Below are positions 8,164 through 16,868 of a DNA stretch of 31,433 nt, one piece after another. Position numbers and translations under genes: made by a program. How positions within the stretch are numbered: the stretch's first letter is position 1; every line of letters begins with the position of its first letter. The notes below the pieces were generated by a model. It made no database searches, was not told the origin of the DNA, and was given only the letters and a program-made list of their open reading frames with translations. Origin of the DNA: JALXDT01 sp964634755. GTDB taxonomy: Bacteria > Acidobacteriota > Aminicenantia > JAMOAD01. The DNA is taken from the NCBI GenBank assembly GCA_964634755.1, contig CAZWJH010000020.1, positions 1 through 31,433 of the forward strand, written 5' to 3'.

Positions 8164-9126
8164 ATGAGCGAGGTTGACCTACCGTATAGAAACAGGAAAC
8201 TGTTTAATTCCATACTCTCCAAGCATAAGAAAAACATAAAAGAGATGTTGAGGGTTGAGATAAAGGTTGTTGAGGAGAATGGAGAGAAGGAAAAAATAAT
8301 TATTTCTGGAAACAGAGATGACATAGAATTTGCTAAGAATTTCTTTTTAGAAATAAGCCAGCTTTTTGAAGAAGGCAAGGACTTAGAGGAGGAAGAGTTT
8401 TTAAAACTACTTAATAACCTTCCTGATGATGAAAGTTTTAGATTAGATTCTGTATCGAAGAAAACTTTGCTCTCCCCTTTTAACAGAAAAAGGGTAAAAC
8501 CAAAGACTTTTAACCAACATCATTATATTAAGGCGATGAAAGAAAATGATATAGTTTTCTCCATAGGGCCTGCAGGAACGGGAAAAACCTATCTTGCAAT
8601 GGCTTATGCACTCTCCTCTCTTGGGAAAAAGCAGGTTAAGAGAATTATTTTAACAAGACCTGTAGTTGAAGCAGGAGAAAAGCTAGGATTTTTGCCGGGG
8701 GATATACCACAGAAGGTAAATCCTTATTTAAGACCTCTTTATGATGCAATCTTTGATTTGCTTGATCCAGCAAAAGCAAGAAATTTTTTGGAAGATGAAA
8801 CTATAGAGATAGCACCATTGGCTTATATGAGAGGGAGAACACTAAATGATGCTTTTGTTATATTAGATGAAGCCCAAAATACAACACACGAGCAAATGAA
8901 AATGTTTTTAACAAGGTTTGGTGTTGGTTCTAAAGCTGTAATTACAGGGGATATTACACAAATTGATCTTTCATCTAAAGTTAAATCCGGTCTTGTCGAG
9001 GCTATTAAAATTTTAAAAGGGATAAAGAAAATAGAAATAGTATATTTTACGGAGAAGGATGTTGTAAGGCATTGTCTTGTAAAGGATATTATAAAGGCAT
9101 ATGACAAATATGAAAACAAAAGATAA
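8164..9126 (+). CDS. phoH: PhoH family ATPase
   Basis: PhoH proteins are RNA-linked P-loop ATPases that usually sit beside ybeY. This 320-residue copy has an N-terminal region (about 1-100) resembling the KH-like extension of PhoH-L proteins, then the ATPase domain. Walker A is GPAGTGKT (135-142) and Walker B is VILDEAQN (232-239). The intervening TRPVVEAGEKLGFLPGD block and the late TGDITQIDLS (about 261-270) are family hallmarks. Length is typical. It overlaps pgpH by 26 nt if that gene starts at 9101. The phoH-pgpH-ybeY-corC order is widely conserved in bacteria and suggests a role in rRNA/ribosome maturation, though the precise activity of PhoH remains unsettled. Confidence 0.95.
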   Translation: MSEVDLPYRNRKLFNSILSKHKKNIKEMLRVEIKVVEENGEKEKIIISGNRDDIEFAKNFFLEISQLFEEGKDLEEEEFLKLLNNLPDDESFRLDSVSKKTLLSPFNRKRVKPKTFNQHHYIKAMKENDIVFSIGPAGTGKTYLAMAYALSSLGKKQVKRIILTRPVVEAGEKLGFLPGDIPQKVNPYLRPLYDAIFDLLDPAKARNFLEDETIEIAPLAYMRGRTLNDAFVILDEAQNTTHEQMKMFLTRFGVGSKAVITGDITQIDLSSKVKSGLVEAIKILKGIKKIEIVYFTEKDVVRHCLVKDIIKAYDKYENKR

Positions 9127-11398
9127 GATTAAAGGAATAGGAGAACAGATTTCTTCTAAAGAAACAAATTTGAAGAATCTGATTTTTTCTTACAAATTTG
9201 CTTTTTCCATATTTTATTCTATAGTTTTAACTTTTGTTCTTTTTTTTAATTATTCTCCTCAGATCAAAGAATACACACCGGGAGATATAGCCAAAAAGGA
9301 TATAAAAGCGCCATTTGATTTTAAGGTTATAAATGTTGAAGCTACCGAAAGATTAAAAGAGGGGGAGCTGAAAAAATCCCCTTATGTTTATGATTATGTT
9401 TCCAATTCAAAAGAGACCGCATTGGAAAGGGTTAAGAGGCTTTTTTCTTATTTGGAAGCGCCAAAGAAAAATTATAAAAAGATAGACGAAGAATTCGGAA
9501 TAACTCTTAGTAAAGAGGATATAAGAGTATTTTCAAGAAAGAGCAAGAGAGAAAGGATTGGAAATATTGTTAAAGAAATAATAGATGTTCTTTATTCGAA
9601 AGATATTATAAGAGATAAAAACAAATTGATTGGAGAGGGAAAAGAGGAAGCTATAATTACAAAGGGAAGCACAAAAAGTATTTTAAAGCTTTCCGAAACA
9701 TGGGGAGAAAGGGATATAAAAACATTTATAAACAAAATTAGTAAAAAAAGAGGTTTTAGCTTAAAGGAAAGTGCTCTAATAGAAAAAATTATTTTTACAG
9801 TTTATTCTCCTATGTATCTTATAAATGAAAGTAAAACCAGAGTGTTAAGAGAGAGCACAGCTAAAAATTTAACTCCCGTATACAATATTATTAAAAAAGG
9901 AAGGATTATCATTAGAAATGGAGATGAAGTTGATGAAAAGACATGTGATATATTAAAAAAATTGAGAACTCTTCAAGAGCATAAAAGAAAACCTTTCTCT
10001 TTAATAGGAATTTCTTTTCTTTTTATTTTGCTTATTTTATTTCTTTCCTCTTTTATTCTCGCTTTTTTTGAAAGAAGGTATTTGAGTGAAAAAAAGATAA
10101 TCCATATAGCTTTTACCAATCTTGTATTTTTTGTGCTTTTGTATAGAAGCATCTTAATGCTTATTGATGTTTTGGAAAGATCGGGGGCTTCAACACTTTT
10201 GTTTACTCAGAAAATTGTTCATTTTTTTGTCCCTTTTCAAGCAGGAGGGATTATTCTTGCTTTTTTGGTAGGCATTGAAGTTGCTGTAGTTTTTATTCTC
10301 CTTTTTGTTGCTCTTGTAGGGATTTTCCTTGTGAAAAACTATTATTTGTTATTTTTTATTTTTATCACCTCTTTTATTCCTATTTTAAAGATTAAAGTGA
10401 GCAGGGAAAGCAAAAGAAGTATGCCGATTAAACTTTCTTTATACTACATTTTGCCAGCAGCTATAATTGTAGTTCTTTTTGGGAAAATCATTGCTCCCTC
10501 GGTTATGGATTTTAATCTTTTCTCTGTTTCCATAGCTCTTTTAAGTGATACTATACTTGTAGCAATCTTTGTTACAGCTTTCCTTCCATTTGAGGAAAGT
10601 ATTTTTAAGGTGGTATCAGATTTAAAATTGCTTGAACTTTCAAATCTTGATCTTCCGATTTTTAGAGAAATGGCATTAAAGGCCCCGGGGACATATCATC
10701 ATTCTTTAATGGTAGCTTCTTTAGCTGAGCAGGCTGCGAAAGATGTTGGAATTAATCCTACTTTGGTTAGATGCCAGGCCCTATATCACGATATAGGAAA
10801 AATATTAAGGCCAAATTATTTTATTGAGAATATTCCTTCAAATGAAGAGAATATACATAATAAACTATCGCCTACGACAAGTGTGGTTTATATAAAAAAC
10901 CATATTTCGGATGGGGTAACCCTTGCTAAGAAGTACGGACTTCCAGATATGATTATTGATGGAATAAAACAGCACCATGGAACTTCTCTTATATCTTTTT
11001 TTTACAATAAAGAGCTTGAAAAAAAGAAAAAAGAAAATAGTGAAAAAGAGGAACTTGAGAATGAGGAAGCAAAGATAGATAAAGAATTTTTTAGATACCC
11101 AGGACCAAAACCGCAAACAAAAGAAACGGCAATTCTTATGTTAGCTGATTCGGTAGAAGCTGCTGCGAAATCATTAACTGAAATAAATGAGGAAACTTTT
11201 AGTAATCTTATAAAAAAGATTTTTTCAAAAATAATTGAGGATGATCAATTAAATGAATCGGATCTTAGCCTTAAAGATATAAAAATTATTTCAGAATCAT
11301 TTTTGAAAGCATTAAAGAATATTTACCACGGAAGAATCTCTTATCCCGGTTTTAATTTTAATGAAGGGAAAAAGGAAAAAAATGATAATAGTAAATAG
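9101..11398 (+). CDS. pgpH: 7TM-HD cyclic-di-AMP phosphodiesterase (PgpH family)
   Basis: PgpH-type proteins are membrane enzymes that hydrolyse c-di-AMP. Domains of this 765-residue protein, in order, are TM1 (about 33-50), a large extracytoplasmic 7TMR-HDED domain (about 51-297), a seven-helix membrane block (about 298-495) and a cytoplasmic HD domain (about 520-725). Metal ligands visible are His533/His534 (THHSLM), His563-Asp564 (HDIGK), His601, His625/His626 (QHHG) and Asp683 (MLADS). A charged Lys/Glu-rich insertion (about 638-663) lies in the HD domain between helices, at a place variable in the family. The start is ambiguous: ATG 9101 or ATG 9110. Neither has ideal Shine-Dalgarno spacing. 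It overlaps phoH upstream and ybeY downstream. Confidence 0.93.
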   Translation: MTNMKTKDKIKGIGEQISSKETNLKNLIFSYKFAFSIFYSIVLTFVLFFNYSPQIKEYTPGDIAKKDIKAPFDFKVINVEATERLKEGELKKSPYVYDYVSNSKETALERVKRLFSYLEAPKKNYKKIDEEFGITLSKEDIRVFSRKSKRERIGNIVKEIIDVLYSKDIIRDKNKLIGEGKEEAIITKGSTKSILKLSETWGERDIKTFINKISKKRGFSLKESALIEKIIFTVYSPMYLINESKTRVLRESTAKNLTPVYNIIKKGRIIIRNGDEVDEKTCDILKKLRTLQEHKRKPFSLIGISFLFILLILFLSSFILAFFERRYLSEKKIIHIAFTNLVFFVLLYRSILMLIDVLERSGASTLLFTQKIVHFFVPFQAGGIILAFLVGIEVAVVFILLFVALVGIFLVKNYYLLFFIFITSFIPILKIKVSRESKRSMPIKLSLYYILPAAIIVVLFGKIIAPSVMDFNLFSVSIALLSDTILVAIFVTAFLPFEESIFKVVSDLKLLELSNLDLPIFREMALKAPGTYHHSLMVASLAEQAAKDVGINPTLVRCQALYHDIGKILRPNYFIENIPSNEENIHNKLSPTTSVVYIKNHISDGVTLAKKYGLPDMIIDGIKQHHGTSLISFFYNKELEKKKKENSEKEELENEEAKIDKEFFRYPGPKPQTKETAILMLADSVEAAAKSLTEINEETFSNLIKKIFSKIIEDDQLNESDLSLKDIKIISESFLKALKNIYHGRISYPGFNFNEGKKEKNDNSK

Positions 11399-11792
11399 AA
11401 CAAGGAAGTATAAGGTAAACAAAAGCAGAATTAAAAGATTAATTAAATTTTTGATAGAAAAAACGGGTAGTAAAGTTAAAAATTTAAGCATCGTTTTTTG
11501 TGGAGAAAGATTTATTAGAAATTATAATAAAAAGTATAGAAAAAAAGATCAAACTACTGATATCCTTAGTTTTGAATCCTTTGAAGATAATTATCTCGGA
11601 GATCTTATAATATCTATTCCAGATGTTTATAAAAATTCAATAAGAGAGAAAGTTCCTTTTGATGAAGAGCTATTGAGGATAATTACTCACGGTTTTTTGC
11701 ATCTTTTAAGATATGAGCATAAAGAAAAAGATTCACCAATGATAGAGCTTCAGGAAAAATTATTAAAGGAGTTTATGAAAAAAGATGGATAA
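11382..11792 (+). CDS. ybeY: YbeY endoribonuclease (rRNA maturation factor)
   Basis: YbeY is a zinc-dependent endoribonuclease involved in 16S rRNA 3'-end maturation and ribosome quality control. I chose ATG 11382 (136 residues) over the in-frame ATG at 11361 because AAAGGA sits 5-6 nt before 11382 while nothing precedes 11361. The central YRKKDQTTDILSF block, which carries the conserved Arg, is at about 52-64. The metal motif is HGFLHLLRYEH (103-113), with His103, His107 and His113. The family consensus is HGxLHLxGYDH, so Gly is Arg and Asp is Glu here. The start overlaps pgpH by 17 nt and the stop overlaps the next gene by 8 nt, consistent with tight coupling. Confidence 0.92.
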   Translation: MIIVNRTRKYKVNKSRIKRLIKFLIEKTGSKVKNLSIVFCGERFIRNYNKKYRKKDQTTDILSFESFEDNYLGDLIISIPDVYKNSIREKVPFDEELLRIITHGFLHLLRYEHKEKDSPMIELQEKLLKEFMKKDG

Positions 11793-12978
11793 ATATTTAG
11801 CCCTTGAAGTTTTTACCTTGCTGATTTCATTTATCTTTTCATTGTGGGAGTCATCTTTTTTGGAGATAAAAAAGTGGAAATATCTTCAACTCGTGGTTGA
11901 AAAAGATGAAGAAAAGTATAGGAATCTTTCTGACCTTGAATTTTACATTATTATAATAAAGAATTTAAAAAATTTTTTCTTCCTTTTGGCTCTTGTTGGC
12001 TTTATGTTTTTCACTTTTTCCAAATTTCCCTACAAAGAAAGTGTTGCTATTATAAGTATCTCTTTTTTTATGATATACCTCATACCTTCTTTTCTTATAA
12101 GAAAAGAAAGAGCTTATAAGTTTGTTAGTGCTTTGCTTCCGTTGCAAGCAGTACTTTCAAAAATCTTTCCAAAGGAAGAGGAAAATATTCCCACTTCTGA
12201 GGAAGAGAAAGAGGAAAGAATAGAAGCTTTTTTGTTGGAAGGAAAGGAGAAAAAGATAATTACGGAAGAAGAAGAAGAGATGGTTGAGAAGATCATCTAT
12301 TTTAAGGAGAGGACAGTAAGAGAAATTATGACTCCACGAATAAATATTATAGGCATTGAAGAGGGAATGAGTTTAGGGTATTTAAAAAAATTAATAATAG
12401 AAAAAAAGAAATCCAGAATAATTGTGTACAGAGAAAGAATAGATAATATTGTTGGAATAGTTATTGCAAAGGATGTATTCAAATATTGGGGGCAGGATAC
12501 AATAATTTTGAAAAAGACAAAAGATCTTATAAGAAAGCCATTGTATATTACAGAATACATGAGAATTTCAGATCTTTTAAAATTACTTCAGAGAAAAAAA
12601 CAAAAACTTGCAATAGTTACTGATGAGTACGGAGGGATTTCAGGAATTGTAACAGTTGAGGATATTTTAGAGGAAATAGTGGGAGAAATATATGATGAAT
12701 ACGAAAAAGAGGAAATTACAGTGGAAAAGAGAGATGGATATTATATTGTTTCGGGAGAAACACCTATAGAGGAGATAGAAGATTTGTTGGATACAGAATT
12801 TGAGGTTGATCACTCTGCTGTTACAATAGGTGGTATGATTAATTATATTTTAGGGAAGTTTCCTGTTAGAGGGGAAAGGATAATTATTGACAATTTTGAG
12901 TTTGAGATAAAGGAAATTTCTGAGAAAAGTATTAAGAAAATTATTATAAGAGGGTTAAAAAAAGAAGAGGAAGATTAA
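11785..12978 (+). CDS. CorC/HlyC-type CBS-pair membrane protein (CNNM-like)
   Basis: This 397-residue protein has an N-terminal membrane region of about three helices (about 5-24, 58-78, 86-104), a compact version of the CNNM/DUF21 domain. Two CBS motifs follow: one near 180-235 starting with IMTPRINIIGIEEG, and one near 250-305 with the VTDEYGGISGIVTVEDILEE signature. A CorC/HlyC (transporter-associated) domain is at about 310-392. Proteins of this family are linked to Mg2+ or Co2+ homeostasis. The substrate is not shown here. AAGGAG (11766-11771) is 13 nt upstream, so initiation probably relies on coupling to ybeY, which it overlaps by 8 nt. Members next to ybeY often precede era or recO, but here the operon ends against a convergent gene with a 4-nt stop overlap. 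Confidence 0.9.
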   Translation: MDKYLALEVFTLLISFIFSLWESSFLEIKKWKYLQLVVEKDEEKYRNLSDLEFYIIIIKNLKNFFFLLALVGFMFFTFSKFPYKESVAIISISFFMIYLIPSFLIRKERAYKFVSALLPLQAVLSKIFPKEEENIPTSEEEKEERIEAFLLEGKEKKIITEEEEEMVEKIIYFKERTVREIMTPRINIIGIEEGMSLGYLKKLIIEKKKSRIIVYRERIDNIVGIVIAKDVFKYWGQDTIILKKTKDLIRKPLYITEYMRISDLLKLLQRKKQKLAIVTDEYGGISGIVTVEDILEEIVGEIYDEYEKEEITVEKRDGYYIVSGETPIEEIEDLLDTEFEVDHSAVTIGGMINYILGKFPVRGERIIIDNFEFEIKEISEKSIKKIIIRGLKKEEED

Positions 12979-15815
12979 AAATCAAACCCAATCCAGAGCC
13001 TAACTTCAGGAGAGAAGTAATCTACAAAGTTTGTTCTGTAGACCCATTCTATATGAATCGGGTATCCTCCAAAAAAGAACTCTATTCCATAACCAATAGA
13101 ACCTACAGGATCTTTTAATCCATTTTTAAAGGAATCCCAGAATTCAAATTTTTCATCATTAAACCAAGCTCCTCCCAAGTCTGCAAAAAAGACACCTCTA
13201 ACAGGTCCTAAAAGGCCCAATGGGGTTAAAGCAATATGGATGAGGGGAAATCTGAATTCAGCGTTGAGATGAAAATAGTTATTTCCAACAACTGAAAAAT
13301 AATAAGTTGATCTTATATCATTATTTCCACCGCCGTAAAAAATATAAGGGTTTTTACCTCCGCTGAAAGCTCCAAACCCTCTGAAGGCAAATAAAGTATC
13401 ATATCCCAAAGGGAAATATTTTCTTAAATCTATTTGAAAGGCATAGGCATCTCTCCAGCTGTATGAAAAAGGAAGTGTTTTTGTGAAGGATAGATTGTAA
13501 GTGTATCCTTCGTAAGGACCATATCCCCTGAAAGCGGTCGTTTCTCCTGTTAAAGACAAGGTGAATGGTATTGAATATCCGTTAAAAAAGGGATTTCTTG
13601 GACTATTCATTATAAAATAGTAGAGATCTTCTTTTTGATAATAAAGTCCGGCATCAAGTGATAACCTGTGAAATTTGTTAAGTGGGTATATTCCTGAAAA
13701 GGTAGCTCCTAATATTTTTCTTGTTGCCAGGGCATCTTTGTAGGAGTAATATCCGTAAAGATTAGCTGCCCAGTATTGGTAGGGTAAGTAGTAAAAATAT
13801 GTGTTTGAAAATAATTGAATTCCATAGTTTAATCTATGACCAAGGTTAACGTAGCTTAAAGTATAATTCTTGAAGCCCATTACTGAATAAGCAAATATTG
13901 TAATATTATCATTGTTTAAAGTATCGCTAAAATTTAAATAGGCTCCTCCGTAAGTTGTTCCATCTGTTGCTACAGCGAAGCCTATATTCGGAAGTCCACT
14001 TACTACTATATCTTCAAATTTCTTGTATCTTCTTATTTTATTTTTATCTATAATAAAATTTTCCTCTCTTCTTCCTAAAATATTTTTTTCTGCTGTAATA
14101 TTAATTTCCTTTAATTTATCCGCTTTATATAAGCTGAAATTATTATGTGAATATCCTAAATAATAAATATTATTATTCTTTATTTGAGGATAAAACACTC
14201 CAGTGGAAAGGTTTGTTAGGGTTTTTATCTTCTTTGTTTCTATGTTTAAAATAGCCAAATTGTATGCATCTTTATAATAGTATGAGAAGAGAATATTTTT
14301 TTCATCCTTAAATACCGGGTTTATGTGATACGTTTTCTTAAAAGTTAACTGTTTTTCTTCTTTTGTTTCAAGGTTTAAAAGGAATAGCTGATGATACCTA
14401 CCTATCATTCTATCAAAAACAATATATTTTCCATCCTTTGAGAAGGATGCTGAAAATTCATAATCTATGGAATTGGTAAGTCTTGTGATTTTCCCATCTT
14501 TTATTCTGTAAAGAAAAAGATCCCTTTTTGCATCCCTTATAGCTGAAAAAACAAGGTATTTATCATCCGGTGAAATTTCAATTCCACTCGGTTCATGTAG
14601 ATTTTTAAGTTTTACCCTTTTTAGGAATTTTCCTATAGAGGAGTAAAAGAGAAGGTAATAGTCATAATTATATCTTCCAAAAAAGGCTACATAATCACCT
14701 TTGCTATCCCAAACTATGGATTTTCCATCTTCCGGAGAAAATTTTAAGTATAAATTTTCAAATTTTGAGCTATATCCCGGCGTAATATCCTTATAAACTT
14801 TTCCATTTTTTAAATCAAGGAGTGAAATTGTAAGGGCATATTTTTTGTAGTTGGCAGTTACAATTGCCGCTGTTTCTCCGGAAGGTGAAACAGAAAAAGA
14901 ATAAACCTGAGAATAGGGATATTCCGGGCTTATTCTTAACCCATAATCTCCAGGAAGGTCTCTTCCGAAAAAGTCCTTAAATCTTTTTCTCAAATATCTT
15001 TCGAATTTGCTATTAAATACATTGTACTCAAGATTAAAGGTTTCCTTAAATATTCCCTTTCCTTTGAAAAATGAAAATCTTTTCAGATTCCACCAAAATT
15101 TTCTTAATCCTGTTCGTCCATATTTTTCATATAAGTAATCATACACAAGGTGCCCGAAGTCATAGGGAGATCTTGAGCTTGGGGTATTGTATCTGAGGTC
15201 TCCGTATTTTGTTAGTTGAGGGATCTGTCCTGTAACGACTGCATCTCTTACAATCATGAGTGAAATGGGGTCCCATTCTCCCGGAATAAATTCTGCAAAC
15301 CCTTCCATAATCCAAAGTGGTAAATGGAAGAAAGACGAAAGACTTTGCCTGTGTCTTCCGTATAAAAGATTAAATTGAAAGATATGTGTAAGTTCGTGGG
15401 TTATTAGATGTCTTAATACAGAAGGAGGATACTCAGCCGGAACAACAACTCTGTTACCAATTGGTTCGGAAAACCCCATTACTGGCTCGGGCACTGTTGA
15501 TGGATAAAGGTTTGTCATTTCAAAATCTTTATGTGATTGGTAAAGAAGAATCGGTATTTTCTTTTCCGGTGAAAAGCCTAAGAATTCAGACAATTTAGTG
15601 TAAGCATCTTCTGCATCAACAACACTGTAATTAAGAATTTCAAGGTGTTTTGTATAAAAATTAAATTTAAAATGTTTGGTTTCATAAACATACCACTGTT
15701 TCTCTATTTGGATTTTGTTTTTTCCATAATAAGGGAAAAACTGGTATTGAGCATTTGAGAAAACATAAAATAAAACTATTATGAAGAATATAACTATTTT
15801 CTTTTTAATCCTCAT
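12975..15815 (-). CDS. Gluzincin-like metalloprotease / TolB-like beta-propeller / outer-membrane barrel fusion
   Basis: This 946-residue exported protein appears to have three parts after a signal peptide (about 1-22). Residues about 40-275 form a zinc-peptidase domain with HELTH (140-144) and a third ligand Glu171 in WIMEGFAEF, typical of gluzincins related to peptidase MA. Residues about 285-575 show repeated WD40/TolB-like blades with recurrent SPDDKYLVFS and SKDGKYIVFD segments. Residues about 610-946 are rich in alternating aromatic strands with Gly-rich turns. They include RDAYAFQIDLRKYFPLGYDT and end in Phe-Asp-Phe, as expected of a BamA/Omp85-like surface-antigen barrel. It is the last gene of a minus-strand operon, with GAGGT in the Shine-Dalgarno position. 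The domain calls are good, but biological role and topology are inference. Confidence 0.82.
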   Translation of the reverse strand: MRIKKKIVIFFIIVLFYVFSNAQYQFFPYYGKNKIQIEKQWYVYETKHFKFNFYTKHLEILNYSVVDAEDAYTKLSEFLGFSPEKKIPILLYQSHKDFEMTNLYPSTVPEPVMGFSEPIGNRVVVPAEYPPSVLRHLITHELTHIFQFNLLYGRHRQSLSSFFHLPLWIMEGFAEFIPGEWDPISLMIVRDAVVTGQIPQLTKYGDLRYNTPSSRSPYDFGHLVYDYLYEKYGRTGLRKFWWNLKRFSFFKGKGIFKETFNLEYNVFNSKFERYLRKRFKDFFGRDLPGDYGLRISPEYPYSQVYSFSVSPSGETAAIVTANYKKYALTISLLDLKNGKVYKDITPGYSSKFENLYLKFSPEDGKSIVWDSKGDYVAFFGRYNYDYYLLFYSSIGKFLKRVKLKNLHEPSGIEISPDDKYLVFSAIRDAKRDLFLYRIKDGKITRLTNSIDYEFSASFSKDGKYIVFDRMIGRYHQLFLLNLETKEEKQLTFKKTYHINPVFKDEKNILFSYYYKDAYNLAILNIETKKIKTLTNLSTGVFYPQIKNNNIYYLGYSHNNFSLYKADKLKEINITAEKNILGRREENFIIDKNKIRRYKKFEDIVVSGLPNIGFAVATDGTTYGGAYLNFSDTLNNDNITIFAYSVMGFKNYTLSYVNLGHRLNYGIQLFSNTYFYYLPYQYWAANLYGYYSYKDALATRKILGATFSGIYPLNKFHRLSLDAGLYYQKEDLYYFIMNSPRNPFFNGYSIPFTLSLTGETTAFRGYGPYEGYTYNLSFTKTLPFSYSWRDAYAFQIDLRKYFPLGYDTLFAFRGFGAFSGGKNPYIFYGGGNNDIRSTYYFSVVGNNYFHLNAEFRFPLIHIALTPLGLLGPVRGVFFADLGGAWFNDEKFEFWDSFKNGLKDPVGSIGYGIEFFFGGYPIHIEWVYRTNFVDYFSPEVRLWIGFDF

Positions 15816-15823
15816 TCTTTACC

Positions 15824-16519
15824 TCAATAATTAAAAAAGTATCTATACACTATACGCTCTCTTTGTAATATTCTGTTCATAAGCCTGTCCACACCAATAC
15901 TTATTAACTTGCTTACAAGAACACTATCGGTCTCTCCGCTTTCATCCGTAATTTTATAATTAAATCTGTATTGGTAAAATTTTTTACCACTCTCTCCATC
16001 AAAGATTAGAAATAGGATATCGCAATTTATTAATTTTATGGTTTTAAGAATATTCTGGCTTTTGAGAGAAAGAGGAGTTGATCTTACTGTTGTTATTTTG
16101 CTTCTTTCCTCTTTTTTTATTTTTATTATTCCCGTTATTACTGCGGATTTTTCTTTTTTTGCATACTCTCTCCAGAAAAATGGATTAGAAAAAATTCCTT
16201 TTGTATAAATATTGATTTTTTCCCCTGTGATTACATTTTTTCCATAATTTATTGCCAAATCCTCTTTAAGTGTTTTTTTTATCTCTTCTGCAATCATTTG
16301 GTTGTTTATCTCAGATGAGATTCTAAAAGGTGCTAAGTAAACATTATCATACTTTTCTATATTTAAAAGAGGTCTGGCTTTTACAAGTACTCTCTGCATT
16401 TTTGTCTCCGAGCAAGATGGTAAAACCAAAAGTATTAAAATCAAAAGCAGACTAAAACTTGCGAAATTTCTTATGCCGTACCTTCTGACCACTTTTCTCC
16501 TTATTCTTAAATTTTTCAT
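15824..16519 (-). CDS. Predicted lipoprotein, function unknown (weakly CsgG/LpoB/DUF4410-like)
   Basis: This 231-residue protein begins with a long, very basic n-region (about 17 residues, six Arg in RIRRKVVRR), then a hydrophobic segment and the lipobox VLPSC with Cys36. The mature domain opens with VYLAPFRISSEINNQMIAEE, a strand-then-helix start reminiscent of the CsgG/LpoB/TolB-N/DUF4410 fold. This resemblance is weak and I do not assign a family. ATG 16519 is supported by AAGGAG at 16525-16530, 5 nt upstream. The first 68 nt lie inside the end of the TPR lipoprotein gene in another frame. Its stop overlaps the Shine-Dalgarno of the protease/barrel gene, so the two are probably co-translated and may act together at the outer membrane. 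Confidence 0.7.
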   Translation of the reverse strand: MKNLRIRRKVVRRYGIRNFASFSLLLILILLVLPSCSETKMQRVLVKARPLLNIEKYDNVYLAPFRISSEINNQMIAEEIKKTLKEDLAINYGKNVITGEKINIYTKGIFSNPFFWREYAKKEKSAVITGIIKIKKEERSKITTVRSTPLSLKSQNILKTIKLINCDILFLIFDGESGKKFYQYRFNYKITDESGETDSVLVSKLISIGVDRLMNRILQRERIVYRYFFNY

Positions 16520-16838
16520 AATTACTCCTTATAAAATCATTATTATGACTAAGGTTTAAAGCTAATCTATATTCCTTTTCTGCTTTTTGATATTCACCAA
16601 GAGCTTCATAAGCAATTGCTAGGTTATTGTGGGCTTTATAATCATTAGGGTTCAATTCTACAACTCTTTTCCACCTATAAGCTGCTTCCTTCCACATCTG
16701 GTTCTTTTGGGCATAAGTTCCAAGTTTACGGTTTAGTTTAATTAGATAATCTTTGTTTTTAATCAGAGATAGTCTGTTGTTCGAACAGCTAACGAACAAC
16801 CCTAAAATAATAAATATAAAAATAAAATTTTTTTTCAT
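16452..16838 (-). CDS. TPR-repeat lipoprotein
   Basis: This is a small lipoprotein (128 residues from ATG 16838) with the signal MKKNFIFIFIILGLFVSC and Cys18 as the lipidation site. Two tetratricopeptide repeats follow: AAYRWKRVVELNPND and AHNNLAIAYEALGEYQKAEKEY, about 50-105. The tail is short and basic, ending KKFRKF. A longer reading from a TTG at 16856 is possible, but it would add only six residues before a normal signal peptide and has no Shine-Dalgarno, while GGGAG lies 11 nt before the ATG. The last 68 nt overlap the next lipoprotein gene. It probably acts as a protein-interaction adaptor in the periplasm or on a membrane; the partner is unknown. Confidence 0.75.
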   Translation of the reverse strand: MKKNFIFIFIILGLFVSCSNNRLSLIKNKDYLIKLNRKLGTYAQKNQMWKEAAYRWKRVVELNPNDYKAHNNLAIAYEALGEYQKAEKEYRLALNLSHNNDFIRSNYEKFKNKEKSGQKVRHKKFRKF

Positions 16839-16868
16839 AAAAAAATTTACTCCCAAAGGGGGTAATTG

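Noticed and set aside
11361..11381. Upstream ATG for ybeY
   Set aside because: No Shine-Dalgarno precedes it, while AAAGGA lies in the correct place for ATG 11382.
16839..16856. TTG start extending the TPR lipoprotein by six residues
   Set aside because: It lacks a Shine-Dalgarno, and ATG 16838 gives a standard lipoprotein signal peptide.
16839..16868. CCCTTTGGG hairpin between the CDF and TPR genes as a terminator
   Set aside because: Its stem is three base pairs, too weak. The following T run more likely just spaces the Shine-Dalgarno from the ATG.
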